This document shows positions 44,391 to 57,350 of a DNA stretch of 64,000 nucleotides, one piece after another. The DNA is taken from NCBI GenBank assembly GCA_943735955.1, contig OX030958.1, positions 2,940,031 through 3,004,030 on the forward strand, in the 5' to 3' direction. Each line of letters begins with the position of its first letter. Position 1 is the stretch's first letter. Origin of the DNA: Piscicola geometra. Its lineage: Eukaryota > Annelida > Clitellata > Hirudinida > Piscicolidae. The notes beneath the pieces were generated by a model. That model was given only the letters and a program-made list of their open reading frames with translations, made no database searches and had not been told where the DNA came from. The position numbers were made by a program, and so were the translations under genes.

Positions 44391-44680
44391 TTACCTTAAA
44401 AATCTAATTAAACAACCCCCTAAATCTGGTCTAAGATCATCTACCTTTAATCGTTCTTTTCGTTTTCCAGTTAAACACTCTTTTGCTAAACGTTCTTTTT
44501 CTTACTGTGGTCCTCTTTTATGGAATTCTTTACCTTCTTCTTTAACTTCAACTAAGTCACTCATAACTTTCCGTCGAGGCCTGAAGACGTACTTGTTTGG
44601 GACATGATGGCTGAGCGCTTTTGTTCGCTTAGTAAAGGGCGCTATATAAATTATTAGTGATTGATTGATTGATTGATTGA
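44391..44680 (+). mobile_element. LINE 3' end with TGAT tail
   Basis: The plus frame ends with the typical LINE RT C-terminus (FSYCGPLLWNSLPSSLTSTK, LITFRRGLKTYLF), then a short 3' UTR (ggcgctatataaattattag) and TGAT repeats at about 44660-44680. 5'-truncated; it abuts the broken hAT copy. Confidence 0.85.
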
Positions 44681-44883
44681 AAAAGCACTAAAATGTTTAA
44701 AAAAGTATTATATATTTTATGAATAGTTTATATAGATTTTAAATCTAAAAATATTTTTTATATTTTCATTCATTTTTAAACAATATTTAAATTTTTTTTA
44801 ATTAGGAATAATTTTACTACTTAACGTTGTTGGAGTATTTCGCAAAAACATTCGGCAAGTTTTCACTACGTATCTATATATAC

Positions 44884-47072
44884 CAGGGGTGCACAACCTT
44901 TTTCAGCCTGAGGGCCAAAATTACTTAGTCCCTGGGCGCCAAGGGCCGCATCAGCGTGCACATAGATCACACAATAAAACAACTCAAAGAACGCAAGTTT
45001 TTAATAAGTGTCATTAAAAAAAAATAACGTTATTTAAAAATGTATGAATAACTAAATGTTATTATTTTAATGAGAAGGTTGAGCCTGAATGGTTGCAACA
45101 AAATTGTCAATATTGGGTTCGAGTTCTGTTGCTGCAAGCCTCAAAATCGAACAAAGATGATCAACAGTCAAAGATGATCTCCGTTTATTTTCATGACGGA
45201 AAACGTTTGTTCACACACGTATGTGATGCCAAATTCAGACAAGATTCAGCAAGCCAAATCTTTGACCGCTCCATATTTAACTGAACTAAGACTTCCAAAA
45301 AAAGTTAAAATGGAGTTATGCTGAAACGCAAACTTTAATTCTGGTGAACATTGAAGATCAATGACTTCTAACTGACATTGCTCAGATACGGATTATACAG
45401 CACAAGAGAAAGGGTCACGGATGAAGTTGAATAAATCCTTATGCTCCCTGAATGCATCAAAACGTTCATTAAATTCCTTTAGTAACGCTTCACAACTGTC
45501 GTGGTATTTATTGAAGTCACACTGGTATTCCTTCTGAAAAGCTGAACAAATAGGAAAATGACATAAATTACCAGATTGCAGATTCGAACAAAACAGCCGT
45601 AGTTTCAAGGTGAATGACAGTAGCTCTTGGTACATGTCAAAGATGTGGTGATCTTTGCCTTGAAGACGCAGATTCAATTTATTTTAGTGTTCTGTTATGT
45701 CTGTCAAAAAATGCTAAGTCTGCCAACCACTGTTTGACTGTCTAAAAACAGCTGTGTCTTTGCCTTTGGTAACAAGGAATTCGAAGATTTCCTTTCGTAA
45801 CTCAACAACCCTAGTTAGAATTTTTCCTCAACTCAACCACCTCACATCAGTGTGATATGGTATATCACGATATTCTGACTCAATGTTTCCAAGAAATGAT
45901 CTGAATTGTCGATGGTTAAGTCCTTTTGCTCGTATGAAGTTCACTGATTTAAAAAGAAATTTCATAACATTATCAAAATTAATGAATCGTGTACATAGTG
46001 ACTCTTGATGTATGGTGCAGTGGTATGCGTGGATGGTGTCTGTTGGAATTCCTAAGTCTCGCAATTGTGATCGCAGATGAGCAATAAGTCCTAATTCTTT
46101 ACCAGTCGTGGCGGGTGCACCGTCAGTAGTAACACTACAGAGCTTTGGCCACTGAACGTTAAGGTTTTCAAGAACAGATTTCACTTCTCCAAAAATATCT
46201 GCACCAGTCATACGTCCACGTAGTGAGGCCATTCCTGCTAATTCCTGAGTTAATTTACAGTTCTCATCCACTGCACAAACAAAAACCAAAAGCTGTGCTG
46301 TGTCAACGTTATCCGTGCTCTTATCTAAGACATTTGAAAAATAATTGCAAATGGCAAGCTTGTCACGCAACTGTTCACAAACGTCGTTGGATAAATCAAC
46401 CACCCGGTGCTGGATAGTCATCCGTGACAATGGCACTATGTTGAACAGGTCTGTTTTCTCAGGACAGACTTCTTTGCAAATGGCTTGCATGCAGTTTTTG
46501 ACAAAATCACCATCAGTAAATGGTCGAGACAATCGCGCAATAATCTGTGCTACGGCACAACCAGCACGAACAAAAGTCTTATTTTCATTAACTTTTTTTG
46601 TAAAAATATTTTTCTCAGATGACAATCTTTTTACAAGTTGATCAAATATATTTTTTCTAGCTTCGACTTTCACATCATCAAACGAAGCAGCGTGTTTGGT
46701 TTCATAATGTATTTTGCAATTGTACTCCCTCATTACAGTTACGGACTCACGACAAATTAGGCACAAAGCTGTTCCGTTGAAATGCTGCATAAAATTTTTT
46801 GTTGTCCATTCTTCATTAAACTGACGCTTTTCTACTTCAATTTTACGCTTTGACATTCTTACTAAATTAAAACAACCAGCGTGCCAACTCAATTATCGCT
46901 CGTTGTTGTTGTTTTAATCGTTTTATATTATGGATGTGCAAACAGTACTATTAAAAAAAGCTGGACGGGTGCATCGATTTGAAATTCTGTTAGGACCGCT
47001 AATAGCCAAAGTGGACTAGTTGTCTGGGGGCCGCATCAAACGGGCCGGAGGGCCGCGGGTTGTGCACCTCTG
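44884..47072 (-). mobile_element. GTF2IRD2-like hAT, copy 2, full length with perfect 8-bp duplication
   Basis: Ends CAGGGGTGCACAACC and (inverted) CAGAGGTGCACAACC are flanked by ATATATAC at 44876-44883 and 47073-47080, giving a 2.19-kb insertion. The minus frame 45828-46892 (354 codons) is the N-terminal two thirds of the transposase: KRQFNEEWTTKNFM, a BED-like CLICRESV...HYETKH finger, the core DKSTDNVDTAQLLVF, SVTTDGAPATTG (catalytic Asp), HCTIHQESLC and HTDVRWLS. The rest continues at 45393-45677 (RLFCSNLQSGNLCHF) and on to about 45070 after frameshifts. It was probably active recently, since the duplication is perfect, but the frame is now broken. Confidence 0.92.
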
Positions 47073-47078
47073 ATATAT

Positions 47079-47290
47079 ACTATATCTATGACATAGATAT
47101 CCTGAATCATACTATATCTATGACATAGATATCCTGAATCATACTATATCTATGACATAGATATCCTGAATCATACTATATCTATGACATAGATATCCTC
47201 AATCATACTATATCTATGACATAGATATCCTCAATCATACTATATCTATGACATAGATATCCTCAATCATACTATATCTATGATCTATGA
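47079..47290. repeat. 32-bp tandem repeat with an internal palindrome, about six copies
   Basis: The unit is tactatatctatgacatag plus atatcctgaatca. Later units change cctgaatc to cctcaatc. Each contains ATATCTATGACATAGATAT, a perfect dyad around a central base. It starts within the target duplication of the adjacent hAT. Confidence 0.88.
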
Positions 47291-48640
47291 TTACAACTTA
47301 TTTAATTATTTGCAGAAACTAATAAAAATATTTGTTAAATTCTAAAATTTACTAAAAAATTTAGAAAAATTGTGAAAATGAGAAAAACTGTTTTTAAAAC
47401 ATAACAATTTATTGTTAACGGTTTTAGATTACTAGAATTGAGATTTCATAGTTAGTTCATATTTAAATATTTTAATAGAACAATTTATTTTAGAGTTCAT
47501 TCGTATTTGAAATATTGGTTAGCTTTAAATTGTAATGATTAAAATATCAATTTATTTAATGAATATTTAACATATTTTTAAAATGTCAATTTATAACAAT
47601 CAAAGCAGATTGGAATCAGGAGGTGACACTGACGGTGGATTATTTCGTCTATTTGGGTGGTATTTGAGAGATGGGAGTTATTTAAGTTAGAGTTAAAATC
47701 ACATACTAAAGAAATGTAAGCCCTGTAAACAGAAGTTGAAAACAAAATTACGCGAGTTCGCTTTGACAAAAGAATTTTGCAAACAACTTAAAAAAATTGT
47801 TTAAATAATCGTCAGACACCCATCACAATCCAACACACAAACATTCAACCACAGTCTCTGTTGGTACGGAACAGCCACAAAAAAATACCTAACAAATATC
47901 AATTTGGAAGAGACAGGAAGTGACATTGACGATTGATTCCTGTGTCTTGTTGGGTTTTGTTTGAAAAGTGGTTCTTCTAGGAACAGCTGTTGATTGGTTG
48001 ACTACATTAGCACCAGAACTGAGAAGCGTCTGGTAGAGACGAGAAGGTGCAGAAGACGAATTAGACTCGATGTATCGCAGAACATGCGGTTGCGTATGAA
48101 TGCAATTCTTGATTGAGTATTTCGCATTTCTATGAGGGAATAGAGCAGCAATCAAGTCGTTTCATTTATATTCGATGACGACATAAATTGGCTTATCTGG
48201 ACGATTGTATGCTGTACGAATGAAATCGCCTGACGTGCTGTTAGGACCAAAAAACACTTTAAAGTATGTTTTGCTGATTATTTCTTCTCCATATTCTTGT
48301 TTCCCTCACTGCCGTCATGTATAAGCAATTGCTGGTGTCCGCGCGAATTAGGTGCATGAAGTTTCCATCACTTTTTTCCATCGAAAATTAAAAGTAAGTT
48401 ATAGGTCAATCAAGTTCAAATTTTTATCTTTAAAAAAAATAATTTTTTTATTACAGCTTCCGAAAATGTTGAAAATAATAATTCTACTGGAAAAATGAAG
48501 AAAGTTGCTACTACTAATATGACTAATAAAAAGTTAATTCGAATAAAGATCACTTAAGTTTTAGATTTTATTTTGTTTTTTCATTTAATGCACTTTATAA
48601 ATAATGTGTGCTGAATTCAAAAATGTAAATCACTGTCCGG
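47291..48640 (-). other. Unassigned region with a possible decayed protein-coding stretch
   Basis: On the minus strand from about 48300 to 47889 one frame reads EYGEEIISKTYFKVFFGPNS, TSGDFIRTAYNRPDKPIYVV, IEYK, a stop, then NDLIAALFPHRNAKYSIKNC and on to 47889. That is about 135 codons with a single TGA. The 3' end (gtcaatgtcacttcctg) has an imperfect partner near 47615-47640. I do not recognise it. It may be a degraded host exon or an unknown repeat. Confidence 0.35.
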
Positions 48641-48699
48641 GGACGAAATTTAAAACCCCCTTAAAGGTGTTTCCATCAAATCTATATCTACTGAAAAAA

Positions 48700-50170
48700 T
48701 AATGAACGTCATTAAAATGCCTATGTTACATACAGTTTTATCAATCAAGTGGCTACTAATTTAGTAAACTGGGGTTTTTTTCACTGTAATGAAGATTAAT
48801 CATTCTTTTATATGATGTACAAAATATGATGCTATAGCAACTTTTCCAACAGAACAGCAAACATGCCAAAATTATGCCTATGTTGCATATTTCAATTAGA
48901 TCAATGTTTTATCAATCTCGTGGCAATTAAATTAGTAAACTGGGGTTTTTTCACTGCAAAGAAGATTAATCATTCTTTTATATTATATACAAATTTCGAT
49001 GCTATAGCAACTTTTCCAACAGAACAGCAAACCCGCCAAATATATGTCTATGTTACATACAGTTTTATTAATCACGTGGCAACTAATTTAGTAAACTGGG
49101 TTTTTTTCACTGCAATGAAGATTAATCATTCTTTTATATGATGTACAAATTTCGATGCTATAGCAACTTTTCCAACAGAACCGCAAACCCGCCAAAGGTA
49201 TGCCTATGTTACATACAGTTTTATTAATCACGTGGCAACTAATTTAGTAAACTGGGGTTTTTTCACTGCAATGAAGATTAATCATTATTTTATATAATGT
49301 ACAAATTTCGATGCTATAGCAACTTTTCCAACAGAACAGCAAACCCGCCAAAGATATGCCTATGTTACATACAGTTTTATTAATCACGTGGCAACTAATT
49401 TAGTAAACTGGGTTTTTTCACTGCAATGAAGATTAATCATTCTTTCATCTGATGTACAAAGTATGAAACAATAGCAACTTTTCCAACAGAACAGCAAACC
49501 CGCCAAAGATATGCCTATGTTACATACAGTTTTATTAATCACGTGGCAACTAACTTAGTAAACTGGGTTTTTTTCACGGCAATGAAGATTAATCATACTT
49601 TTATATGATGTACAAATTTCGATGCTATAGCAACTTTTCCAACAGAACAGCAAACCCGCCAAAGATATGTCTATGTTACATACAGTTTTATTAATCACGT
49701 GGCAACTAATTTAGTAAACTGGGTTTTTTTCACTGCAATGAAGATTAATCATTCTTTTATATGATGTACAAATTTCGATGCTATAGCAACTTTTCCAACA
49801 GAACCGCAAACCCGCCAAAGGTATGCCTATGTTGCATACAGTTTTATTAATCACGTGGCAACTAATTTAGAAAACTGGGGTTTTTTCACTGCAATGAAGA
49901 TTAATCATTCTTTTATATAATGTACAAATTTCGATGCTATAGCAACTTTTTCAACAGAACAGCAAACCCGCCAAAGATATGCCTATGTTGCATATTTCAA
50001 ATAGATCAATGTTTTATCAATCACGTGGCAACTAATTTAGTAAACTGGGGTTTTTTTTAACTGCAGTATAGATTAATCATTCTCTTATATGATGTACAAA
50101 TTTCGATGCTATAGCAACTTTTCCAACAGAACAGCAAACCCGCCAAAGATATGCCTATGTTGCATATTTC
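48700..50170. repeat. 156-bp satellite array, about nine units
   Basis: The anchor ctatgtt(a/g)cata recurs at 48721, 48878, 49048, 49204, 49360, 49515, 49671, 49827, 49983 and 50155. Most spacings are 155-157 bp. Two units of 170-172 bp carry the variant tttcaa(a/t)tagatcaatgtt. Each unit has tcacgtggcaactaatttag and atgctatagcaacttttcca blocks. No coding role is evident. Confidence 0.92.
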
Positions 50171-50933
50171 AATTTGTGCTTGTGCAATGAAATGGGTGGA
50201 GGGCTGGAGAAAGTGGAGAAGGGTGGTTATCACTGCTGGAAATAGGGGTCTGCGCTTTTTCAGTCATTTATTAAATCTTCAGATTACGGATGATCAGTTC
50301 TATCAAACTGTTTTTAAATATCCCAAAGAAAAGCATTGAAATCTACCATACGAAGAATATTCTTCAATTTTTTTTTTCTTTTTATGGATAGGAAATAATA
50401 CAAATAAAATAAATTAATTTTAAAAAAATTGAATGAAAAAAAATAATTTTTTTATGCTACTTGAAATTTCAACATTGGAATACAGGGATTCTACCGTTTA
50501 ATAAATACATGAGATAAAATCGTTAAAATCGTTTTTTTTAAAAAAAATTTTCACACAATCAACATATAATATATATGAATGAAATTTATTTTGTTAAAAT
50601 AAAAAAATAAGTAATTCTCGATTTTTTTAGCAACATAAAAAGAAAAAAAGAAAAAAGTTTAATAAATGTGATAAAAATGTCAAAAATTAAATACGAACAG
50701 AAAACAATACAAATAAGTGTAATAAATGAAAAAATATTGAATTTATTTTTTTTCTATTTTTTTACGCACTTTGAAATTTCAACATTGGATTCTATCGTTT
50801 AATAAAAACATGATAAGAAATCGTTAAATTTCAATAAAATTTGTTTTTTTTTTCACACAATCAACATATAATATCTATGAATGGAATTTATTTGTTTAAA
50901 ATAAAAAATAAAAAACTCATGATTTCGGTGATG
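50171..50933. repeat. AT-rich repeat units, inverted relative to 56.6-57.35 kb
   Basis: The blocks gaaatttcaacattgga, gtttaataaa(a/t)acatga, tcacacaatcaacatataat and atggaatttattt occur twice here (about 50460-50640 and 50765-50925). They return in reverse complement two to three times at 56640-57320. The open frame 50151-50339 has no recognisable product. Confidence 0.75.
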
Positions 50934-50946
50934 CTACTACTACTAG

Positions 50947-50988
<42 letters not shown>

Positions 50989-50989
50989 A

Positions 50990-51023
<34 letters not shown>

Positions 51024-51024
51024 T

Positions 51025-51105
<81 letters not shown>

Positions 51106-51139
51106 AACTACTACTACTACTATTACCACTACTACTTCT
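50934..51139. repeat. TAC trinucleotide microsatellite, array 1
   Basis: About 200 bp of (TAC)n with a few A and T interruptions (acaact, tattac). Frames through it in all phases are repeat artefacts. Confidence 0.98.
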
Positions 51140-51251
51140 TCTATAATAATAATATTATCATTAATGAAAACAGATTTCCTGGTCGATTGATTTATGGGTG
51201 ACTTACGGGTGTCTTAGAGGCTAATTGTTTGAAAGTGTCTCTGTGTGTGTC

Positions 51252-51803
<552 letters not shown>

Positions 51804-51807
51804 ATAC

Positions 51808-54800
51808 CAGGGGCGGCGATCTGCGGAAAATCTTTTTTTTTTTTTTTTTTCTAACAACAACAATTCGTTTATTTGCAAGCAAATAAATTCAGAAATCGAA
51901 GCAAATAAATGCTTGTATGACCTCCTAGAAAAAATAAAATAATACATGAACTTCTTAATTAAATTCACAAATTAAAAGAATTGTTAATAATAACAAATGT
52001 TTTCATTGATTTACAAAAGAAATTAATTAAAGTGATTGGAAATTATAAGTGGTTTAATTATTTTCTTAAAATTAAGGGTTTGCTGTATATTTTTCAAATT
52101 CAATGGCAATCTGTTCCAGAGTTGGAGCCCTGCATAGATTGGACTATTAAGATAGAAATTGGTTCTTGGAGTTTGTAAGTAATAGTCAGACTTAGTTCTC
52201 AATGTTCGTGTGCAGTTGGATGTGAAGGAATGTATTAAATGTGTAAAATAAGAGGATGTTTTTTTAATTATAAGTTTATGAAAAAGAATATAGGTTTTAA
52301 AGATGTATAACTGATTGATTGTTAAAATTTGAGCTGGATGATACAGATGAGATATGTGGTCATGAGAGTGTAAATTAAACAGGACTCTAAGAAAATTATT
52401 TTGTATAACATTTAAAGGATGTAAATGAGTTTTGCAAGCAAGTCCCCATAAAGGGAGACAATAGGTCAAGTAAGGTAGAATTAAAGTAGAATAGAGTAGC
52501 TTAATTATATGAGATGGTAAATTGTGTTTAAGTTTATGTAAAATACCAATATTTTTTGAAAGTTTTTTTGATATATACATTATATGTTCATTCCAAGAAA
52601 GATTACTGGTTATATAAATACCTAAGAATTTTGTATAATCGACTCTCTCTATAATATAAGAATCAATTGTAAGTGTATAATTAATAATGTTTGTTTTTAT
52701 TTTAGGGCCAAAAAGAATGCTGCATGTTTTTGCATAGTTGATTTTGAGTTGGTTGTCAATTGTCCATTGATGTAGCAAATTAAGAAAAGTATTTGTTTTT
52801 AAAATAAGATCATTAACATTTTTGTCTTGGAACAATACTGTAGTGTCGTCAGCATAAAGGACAAATTTGGCAATTTCGGAAAGATTCATTAAATCATTAA
52901 CATAAATGTTAAATAACAAAGGTCCTAAAATAGATCCTTGTGGTACACCAGTGTTAATCTTTAGTGTGTTAGATGTTACACCATCAATGTATACATATTG
53001 GGAATCAAAGAACCGGTATCGGCCAATACAGTACCAGCGATACTATTTAGTATTGTTTACTGAGTGAAAATTATTTTTATATCAACTATTAATATTTGTA
53101 TCACCAAATTTTTTATAAAGTTTAATACTCAATAAAAATACATTTCTATTGCCACTATGAACGATTTGAAAAAAACAATAGCGATTTTATTACTTTTTAT
53201 TAATTGTCATCTATATAAATTCAATTACAACTAACCATCAACCCATCAAATAAATGTTATAACATCTTGTTTTCCATTCATTTCTGAGTCAAAAAGTTAA
53301 AAAAAAATTATAAATAGATTTAAATTTGCCAAAGTTATAAACAAATATACAATGAGAAATTGTTTGTAGCCCACATTGTATATTTAGATAACATAAAATA
53401 CCCTCTCTGCCTGTCCTCCTGCCCTACCCCACAGCTCGTTTACTCCAATTTCCAAAAAGACCCTTTAGTATGTCTAACTGACTAGCAAATTCTTCTGCTA
53501 GTCTTTTTGAATCCAGACTGTCAAGTATATCCTGATGTGCATGACAAACGGCCAGTGAATTCAAGCGAGGCTGTGTCATAGGTGCCCGCAACCAAGTCTT
53601 AAGACGCCGCAAAGCACTAAAAGATCTTTCTGCAGTACATGACGTTATTGGACGCACAAGCATCAACCTGATCAATCTTTCAACCTAAGGAAACAGAAGT
53701 CTGGCTTCCGTGATCATAGCTCGCATTATTTTTTGCGTTTGTGCTAAAGTTCTGTATTCATTTTGGTCTTTAAACATAGTTAACTGTGAAAAAAGACTAG
53801 TTGTATTTAACTCATGATACTGCTTGCAAATATCATGGTTCACTTCACCAGTTAGCAACATTGTCTCCAGCTGCAAGTATGAACGCAAACCAGGAGAATT
53901 TTGATTGTACCTTTGGATGATTGCAATGTCTATGACAGCATAAAATCTTGCTCGATAATGTTCCTCTGGTGTTGTTGCTACATAAGCTGGGCCCAACCCA
54001 CAATACTTTTGTGGCGGCTTTCGCACCCGAGGTACAGCAATCGGCTCGAGATCATATGCCAAAACCATACTGTTGACATCTCAGAAAATGGCGTTGAAGT
54101 GTTCATCTGATCGTAGGCGACGCAGTTCTTGCGCAACTGAATCAGTTCATCTGATCGTAGGCTTCAATGAAGGTTTTAACATTATGAAGCCTTGCTTCAT
54201 AATGTTAAAGCAGAGAAGACACTGTAGATACTATGGTCAGCCATCTTGTAGGACAAGAAGTTTTATACTATACTTTTTATTTAGTGGCTCATCAGGAAAG
54301 TCAATTATAAGAGACACTAAAGCATCACTAAACTGCTTCTTGACCTTCCCTGAACGAGTGTAAAAAGAACCTAACTTTTGAACAAACTGAAGTGAATTGC
54401 TCACAAAGGGATTTACGGCAGCCGTGTGCTGGGCAACAAAATTTGCACAGTGTCAGAACAGTGGAAAAACAATGCAAGCGGATGCTCACTGCTGATAATA
54501 GCCTCACAACCATTATATCGGCCGCTCATGTTAGCAGCGCCGTCATAAGTCTGAGCTCTTAGTTTTTCTATAGGTAGCATAATTCTGATCAGAACATCTT
54601 TTACTACAGCAGATAATGTTTTTCCGATCGTGTCTGGCGGGCTGAATAAACCAATAAACTGTTCATTAACATTCAGAGCTTCATCAAAAAAACGAATGCC
54701 TATCGATTCCTGCTCTAACCCATTGCAGTTTGGTGTGCCGTCACTACAACACCAAACTGGCTTGATTCGTCATTAACAGTGCACACTGTTTCTAACGATA

Positions 54801-54900
54801 GAATAAGCTAAAAGCATCAGCATTTCTTTTTGACAGTTATGCGAAATGAAACTTTTAGTTTGATTAAACCAAAACTTTAGTAAATGTTCGAAGTCTTTTG
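51808..54900 (-). mobile_element. hAT transposon 2, ZMYM1-like, split by a LINE
   Basis: CAGGGGCGGCGATCTGC at 51808 is the same terminus as in hAT 1 (12048). The body resumes at about 52998 with gggaatcaaagaaccggta and aatactatttagtattg, matching 11935-11990 reversed. Minus-strand frames 53424-53675 (RPITSCTAERSFSALRRLKT) and 53685-54068, plus degraded sequence to about 54760 (DEALNVNEQFIGLFSP), give a transposase colinear with hAT 1. A local duplication/inversion near 54140-54200 (gcctt(c/g)..attatgaag) and several shifts inactivate it. The far end is not defined. Confidence 0.85.
51834..52997 (-). mobile_element. LINE (CR1/L2-like) reverse transcriptase fragment inserted in hAT 2
   Basis: The frame 52023-52919 (298 codons, minus) contains FVLYADDTTVLFQDKNVNDL (YADD catalytic motif), QLKINYAKTCSILF, TKFLGIYITSNLSWNEHI and the C-terminus LQLWNRLPLNLKNIQQ. 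Upstream it still reads into the QGSILGPLLF-like region near 52930. The minus-strand 3' end is A-rich (plus T-run at 51833-51850). It separates the hAT terminus from its body, so it is the younger insertion. The frame is intact over its length but 5'-truncated. Confidence 0.9.
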
Positions 54901-55076
54901 AAATTCATTAACTTTGGTTACAATACAATACAACGACGAGTATTATTAACGTGGCGTAAACCCGGACGGGCTTCAAGACCACTTGGTTATGGAAAAATTG
55001 ATAATAATATTAATGATAGATGAATAAATGGAAAGTATGGGAAAAGTAAGGTATTGAAATTTAACAGTAAAATCAT

Positions 55077-55132
55077 TTATATATATATATGCATACATAT
55101 ACACATATATATAAACAAACATATACATACAC

Positions 55133-55164
<32 letters not shown>

Positions 55165-55342
55165 ATACACATATACACATATATATATATATATACATAT
55201 ATACACATATACATATATATACATACACATATACATATATATATACATACATACATACATATATATATATACACATATATATACATATACATATACATAC
55301 ATATATATATATATACATACACATATATATATATATATATAT
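55077..55342. repeat. TA/CA dinucleotide-rich microsatellite
   Basis: A mixture of tatata and acatatac runs for about 265 bp. All frames through it are Tyr/Ile/His/Thr repeats and are not genes. Confidence 0.97.
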
Positions 55343-55559
55343 TTTTATTTTTTTTTAATATCTATTTTTTTAAATAGACAAAATATTTTTATCAAAGATT
55401 GAAACTGAAATGATAATAACAATAAATTTAAGAGAAAAAGTGAATATCTATATTATATTATTATTATTATTATTTATTTTACAATTATTATTGACCATTT
55501 GTATAAATATAAAAAATAATGAAATTGGGAAGCAAGAAATTGATTAATGAAAAATGAGC
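55343..55559. other. AT-rich spacer
   Basis: Includes a short TTA run near 55455. No gene. Confidence 0.4.
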
Positions 55560-56315
55560 AGTTAATTTGTAAGTTATTGTTATCGGTCGAACAAGTACGT
55601 TTTCAGGGAACGGCTGAATGTCGCGGTCGAGCTCAGGGATTTGAGTCTATTGGGAAGACTATTCCAAAGAGTCGGCGCTGCAACAAAAAAGCTTCTTGCA
55701 CCTGCATACTTGAGTTTGTAGCTCTGTGGAACTACATCTCTAGACCTAGCAGACCTGAGTCTTTCCCTCTGGGGAAGACTTGCTCTCATGACAATGCTAC
55801 TCGACAAATAATCTGGGCACTCATTAGACAGACACTTGTGCATTAACAAGATGTTTTTGTATTCAATTCTATTTTCAACACGAAGCCAGTGAAGCTCCTT
55901 GAGAACAGGGCTGATGTGATCATACTTTCTAGCACCTGTTATGAGCCTAGCTGTGGTGTTGATTATAGACTGAATTTTCTGCAGCTGCGTCATTGGCAAC
56001 CCAGTAAGAATGATATTGCCATAGTCAATTCGACTGAGAACCAAAGCAGAAGCCAATGTTCTCAGTGAGTCCTTGGTCAATAACCATCTTATGGATCGTA
56101 TTTGGCGTAAAGAAGCAAAGCAGGTTTGAGTCATCTTATTGATGTGTGTCGTCATGGTGAGGTCTTTGTCGAGATAAACACCTAGGTTTCTGACACTATC
56201 GGAAGGAATTATCTCGTTCTGACAAATGCGAACTGGATCTTTGGGAGTGTGAGTAGAGTTTCGACGGGATGAGAGCCATATAACTTCAGTTTTGCTGGAG
56301 TTAAGTTTCATCTAA
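55560..56315 (-). mobile_element. LINE reverse transcriptase C-terminal third (CR1/Jockey-like)
   Basis: The open frame 55580-56311 (243 codons, minus) starts inside the RT palm/thumb ([20 protein letters not shown]) and runs through [40 protein letters not shown] and APTLWNSLPNRLKSLSS to SRSLKTYLFDR and a stop. It is the intact-frame counterpart of the fragment at 895-1745. The 5' part is missing. Confidence 0.9.
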
Positions 56316-56499
56316 AAGATTGAAAGGGTCGATATTGAAGTGGACCTCAGAACCCCCCTATGAATATTGCCCATGCAAAATAAGTAGCACAATATGAATG
56401 ATTTAAAAAAAAAGTTAATCTATCTGCTTGCAAAAAATGTACCGATATTTTCTTAAAAGCATTCTGAATGTCTGCTTGCAAAAATTGAAAAATCAGAAA

Positions 56500-57350
56500 T
56501 TTAATTTATATATATATATATATATTTTATTAATTTACATCCATAAATATAAAAAGAAGAGTAGGTGGATGAGTATTTGAGTTTTTTTTTTTATGTGGCT
56601 AAAAAATTGAGAATTTTTTATTTCTTATTTTAAACAAATAAATTCCATTTATATTTTTTATATTTTGATTTTATTGAAATTTAACGATTTTATTTCACGT
56701 TTTTATTAAACTGTAGAATCCAAAGTTGAAATTTCAAAGTGCGTAAAAAAATATTTAAAAAAATAAATTCAATATTTTTTTCATTGATTACACTTATTTG
56801 TAGTGTATCCTATTCGTATTTAATTTTTGACATTTTTGTTAAATTTATTAAACTTTTTTCTTTTTTTGTTGCTAGAAAATCGAGAATTTTTATTTTTTAT
56901 TTTAAACAAATAAATTCCATTCATATATATTATAGGTTGATTGTGTGAAAAAAAACAAATTTTATTGAAATTTAACGATTTTATCTCACGTTTTTATTAA
57001 ACGGTAGAATCCAAAGTTGAAATTTCAAAGTGTGTAAAAAAATATTAAAAAAATAAATTCAATATTTTAAAAATTGATTACACTTATTTGTAGTGTTTTC
57101 TGTTCGTATTTAATTTTTGACATTTTTTTCACATTTATTAAACTTTTTTCTTTTTATGTTGCCAAAAAAATCGAGATTTTTTAATTTCTCATTTAAAACA
57201 AATAAAATCCATTAATATATATTATATGTTGATTGTGTGAAAAAAAACAAATTTTATCGAAATTTAACGATTTCTTCTCATGTTTTTATTAAACGGTAGA
57301 ATCCCTGTATGGTACATTCCAATGTTTAAATTTCAAGTGGCGTAAAAAAA
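56500..57350. repeat. AT-rich tandem units (about 250 bp), inverted partner of 50.2-50.9 kb
   Basis: Three successive units carry attgaaatttaacgatttt, cacgtttttattaaac(g/t)gtagaatcc and gaaatttcaaagtg(c/t)gtaaaaaa, the reverse complement of the blocks at 50460-50925. Period about 245-290 bp. Confidence 0.8.

Noticed and set aside
46223..46641. Plus-strand frames within the GTF2IRD2-like hAT
   Set aside because: Antisense shadows of the transposase.
48700..50170. CRISPR-like regular spacing
   Set aside because: The whole 156-bp unit is repeated with no unique spacers, in a eukaryotic context.
50151..50339. 62-codon frame at the end of the satellite
   Set aside because: Begins inside the last satellite unit; no recognisable product.
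54973..55377. Tyr/Ile/His/Thr repeat frames on both strands
   Set aside because: Translation of a TA/CA dinucleotide microsatellite.
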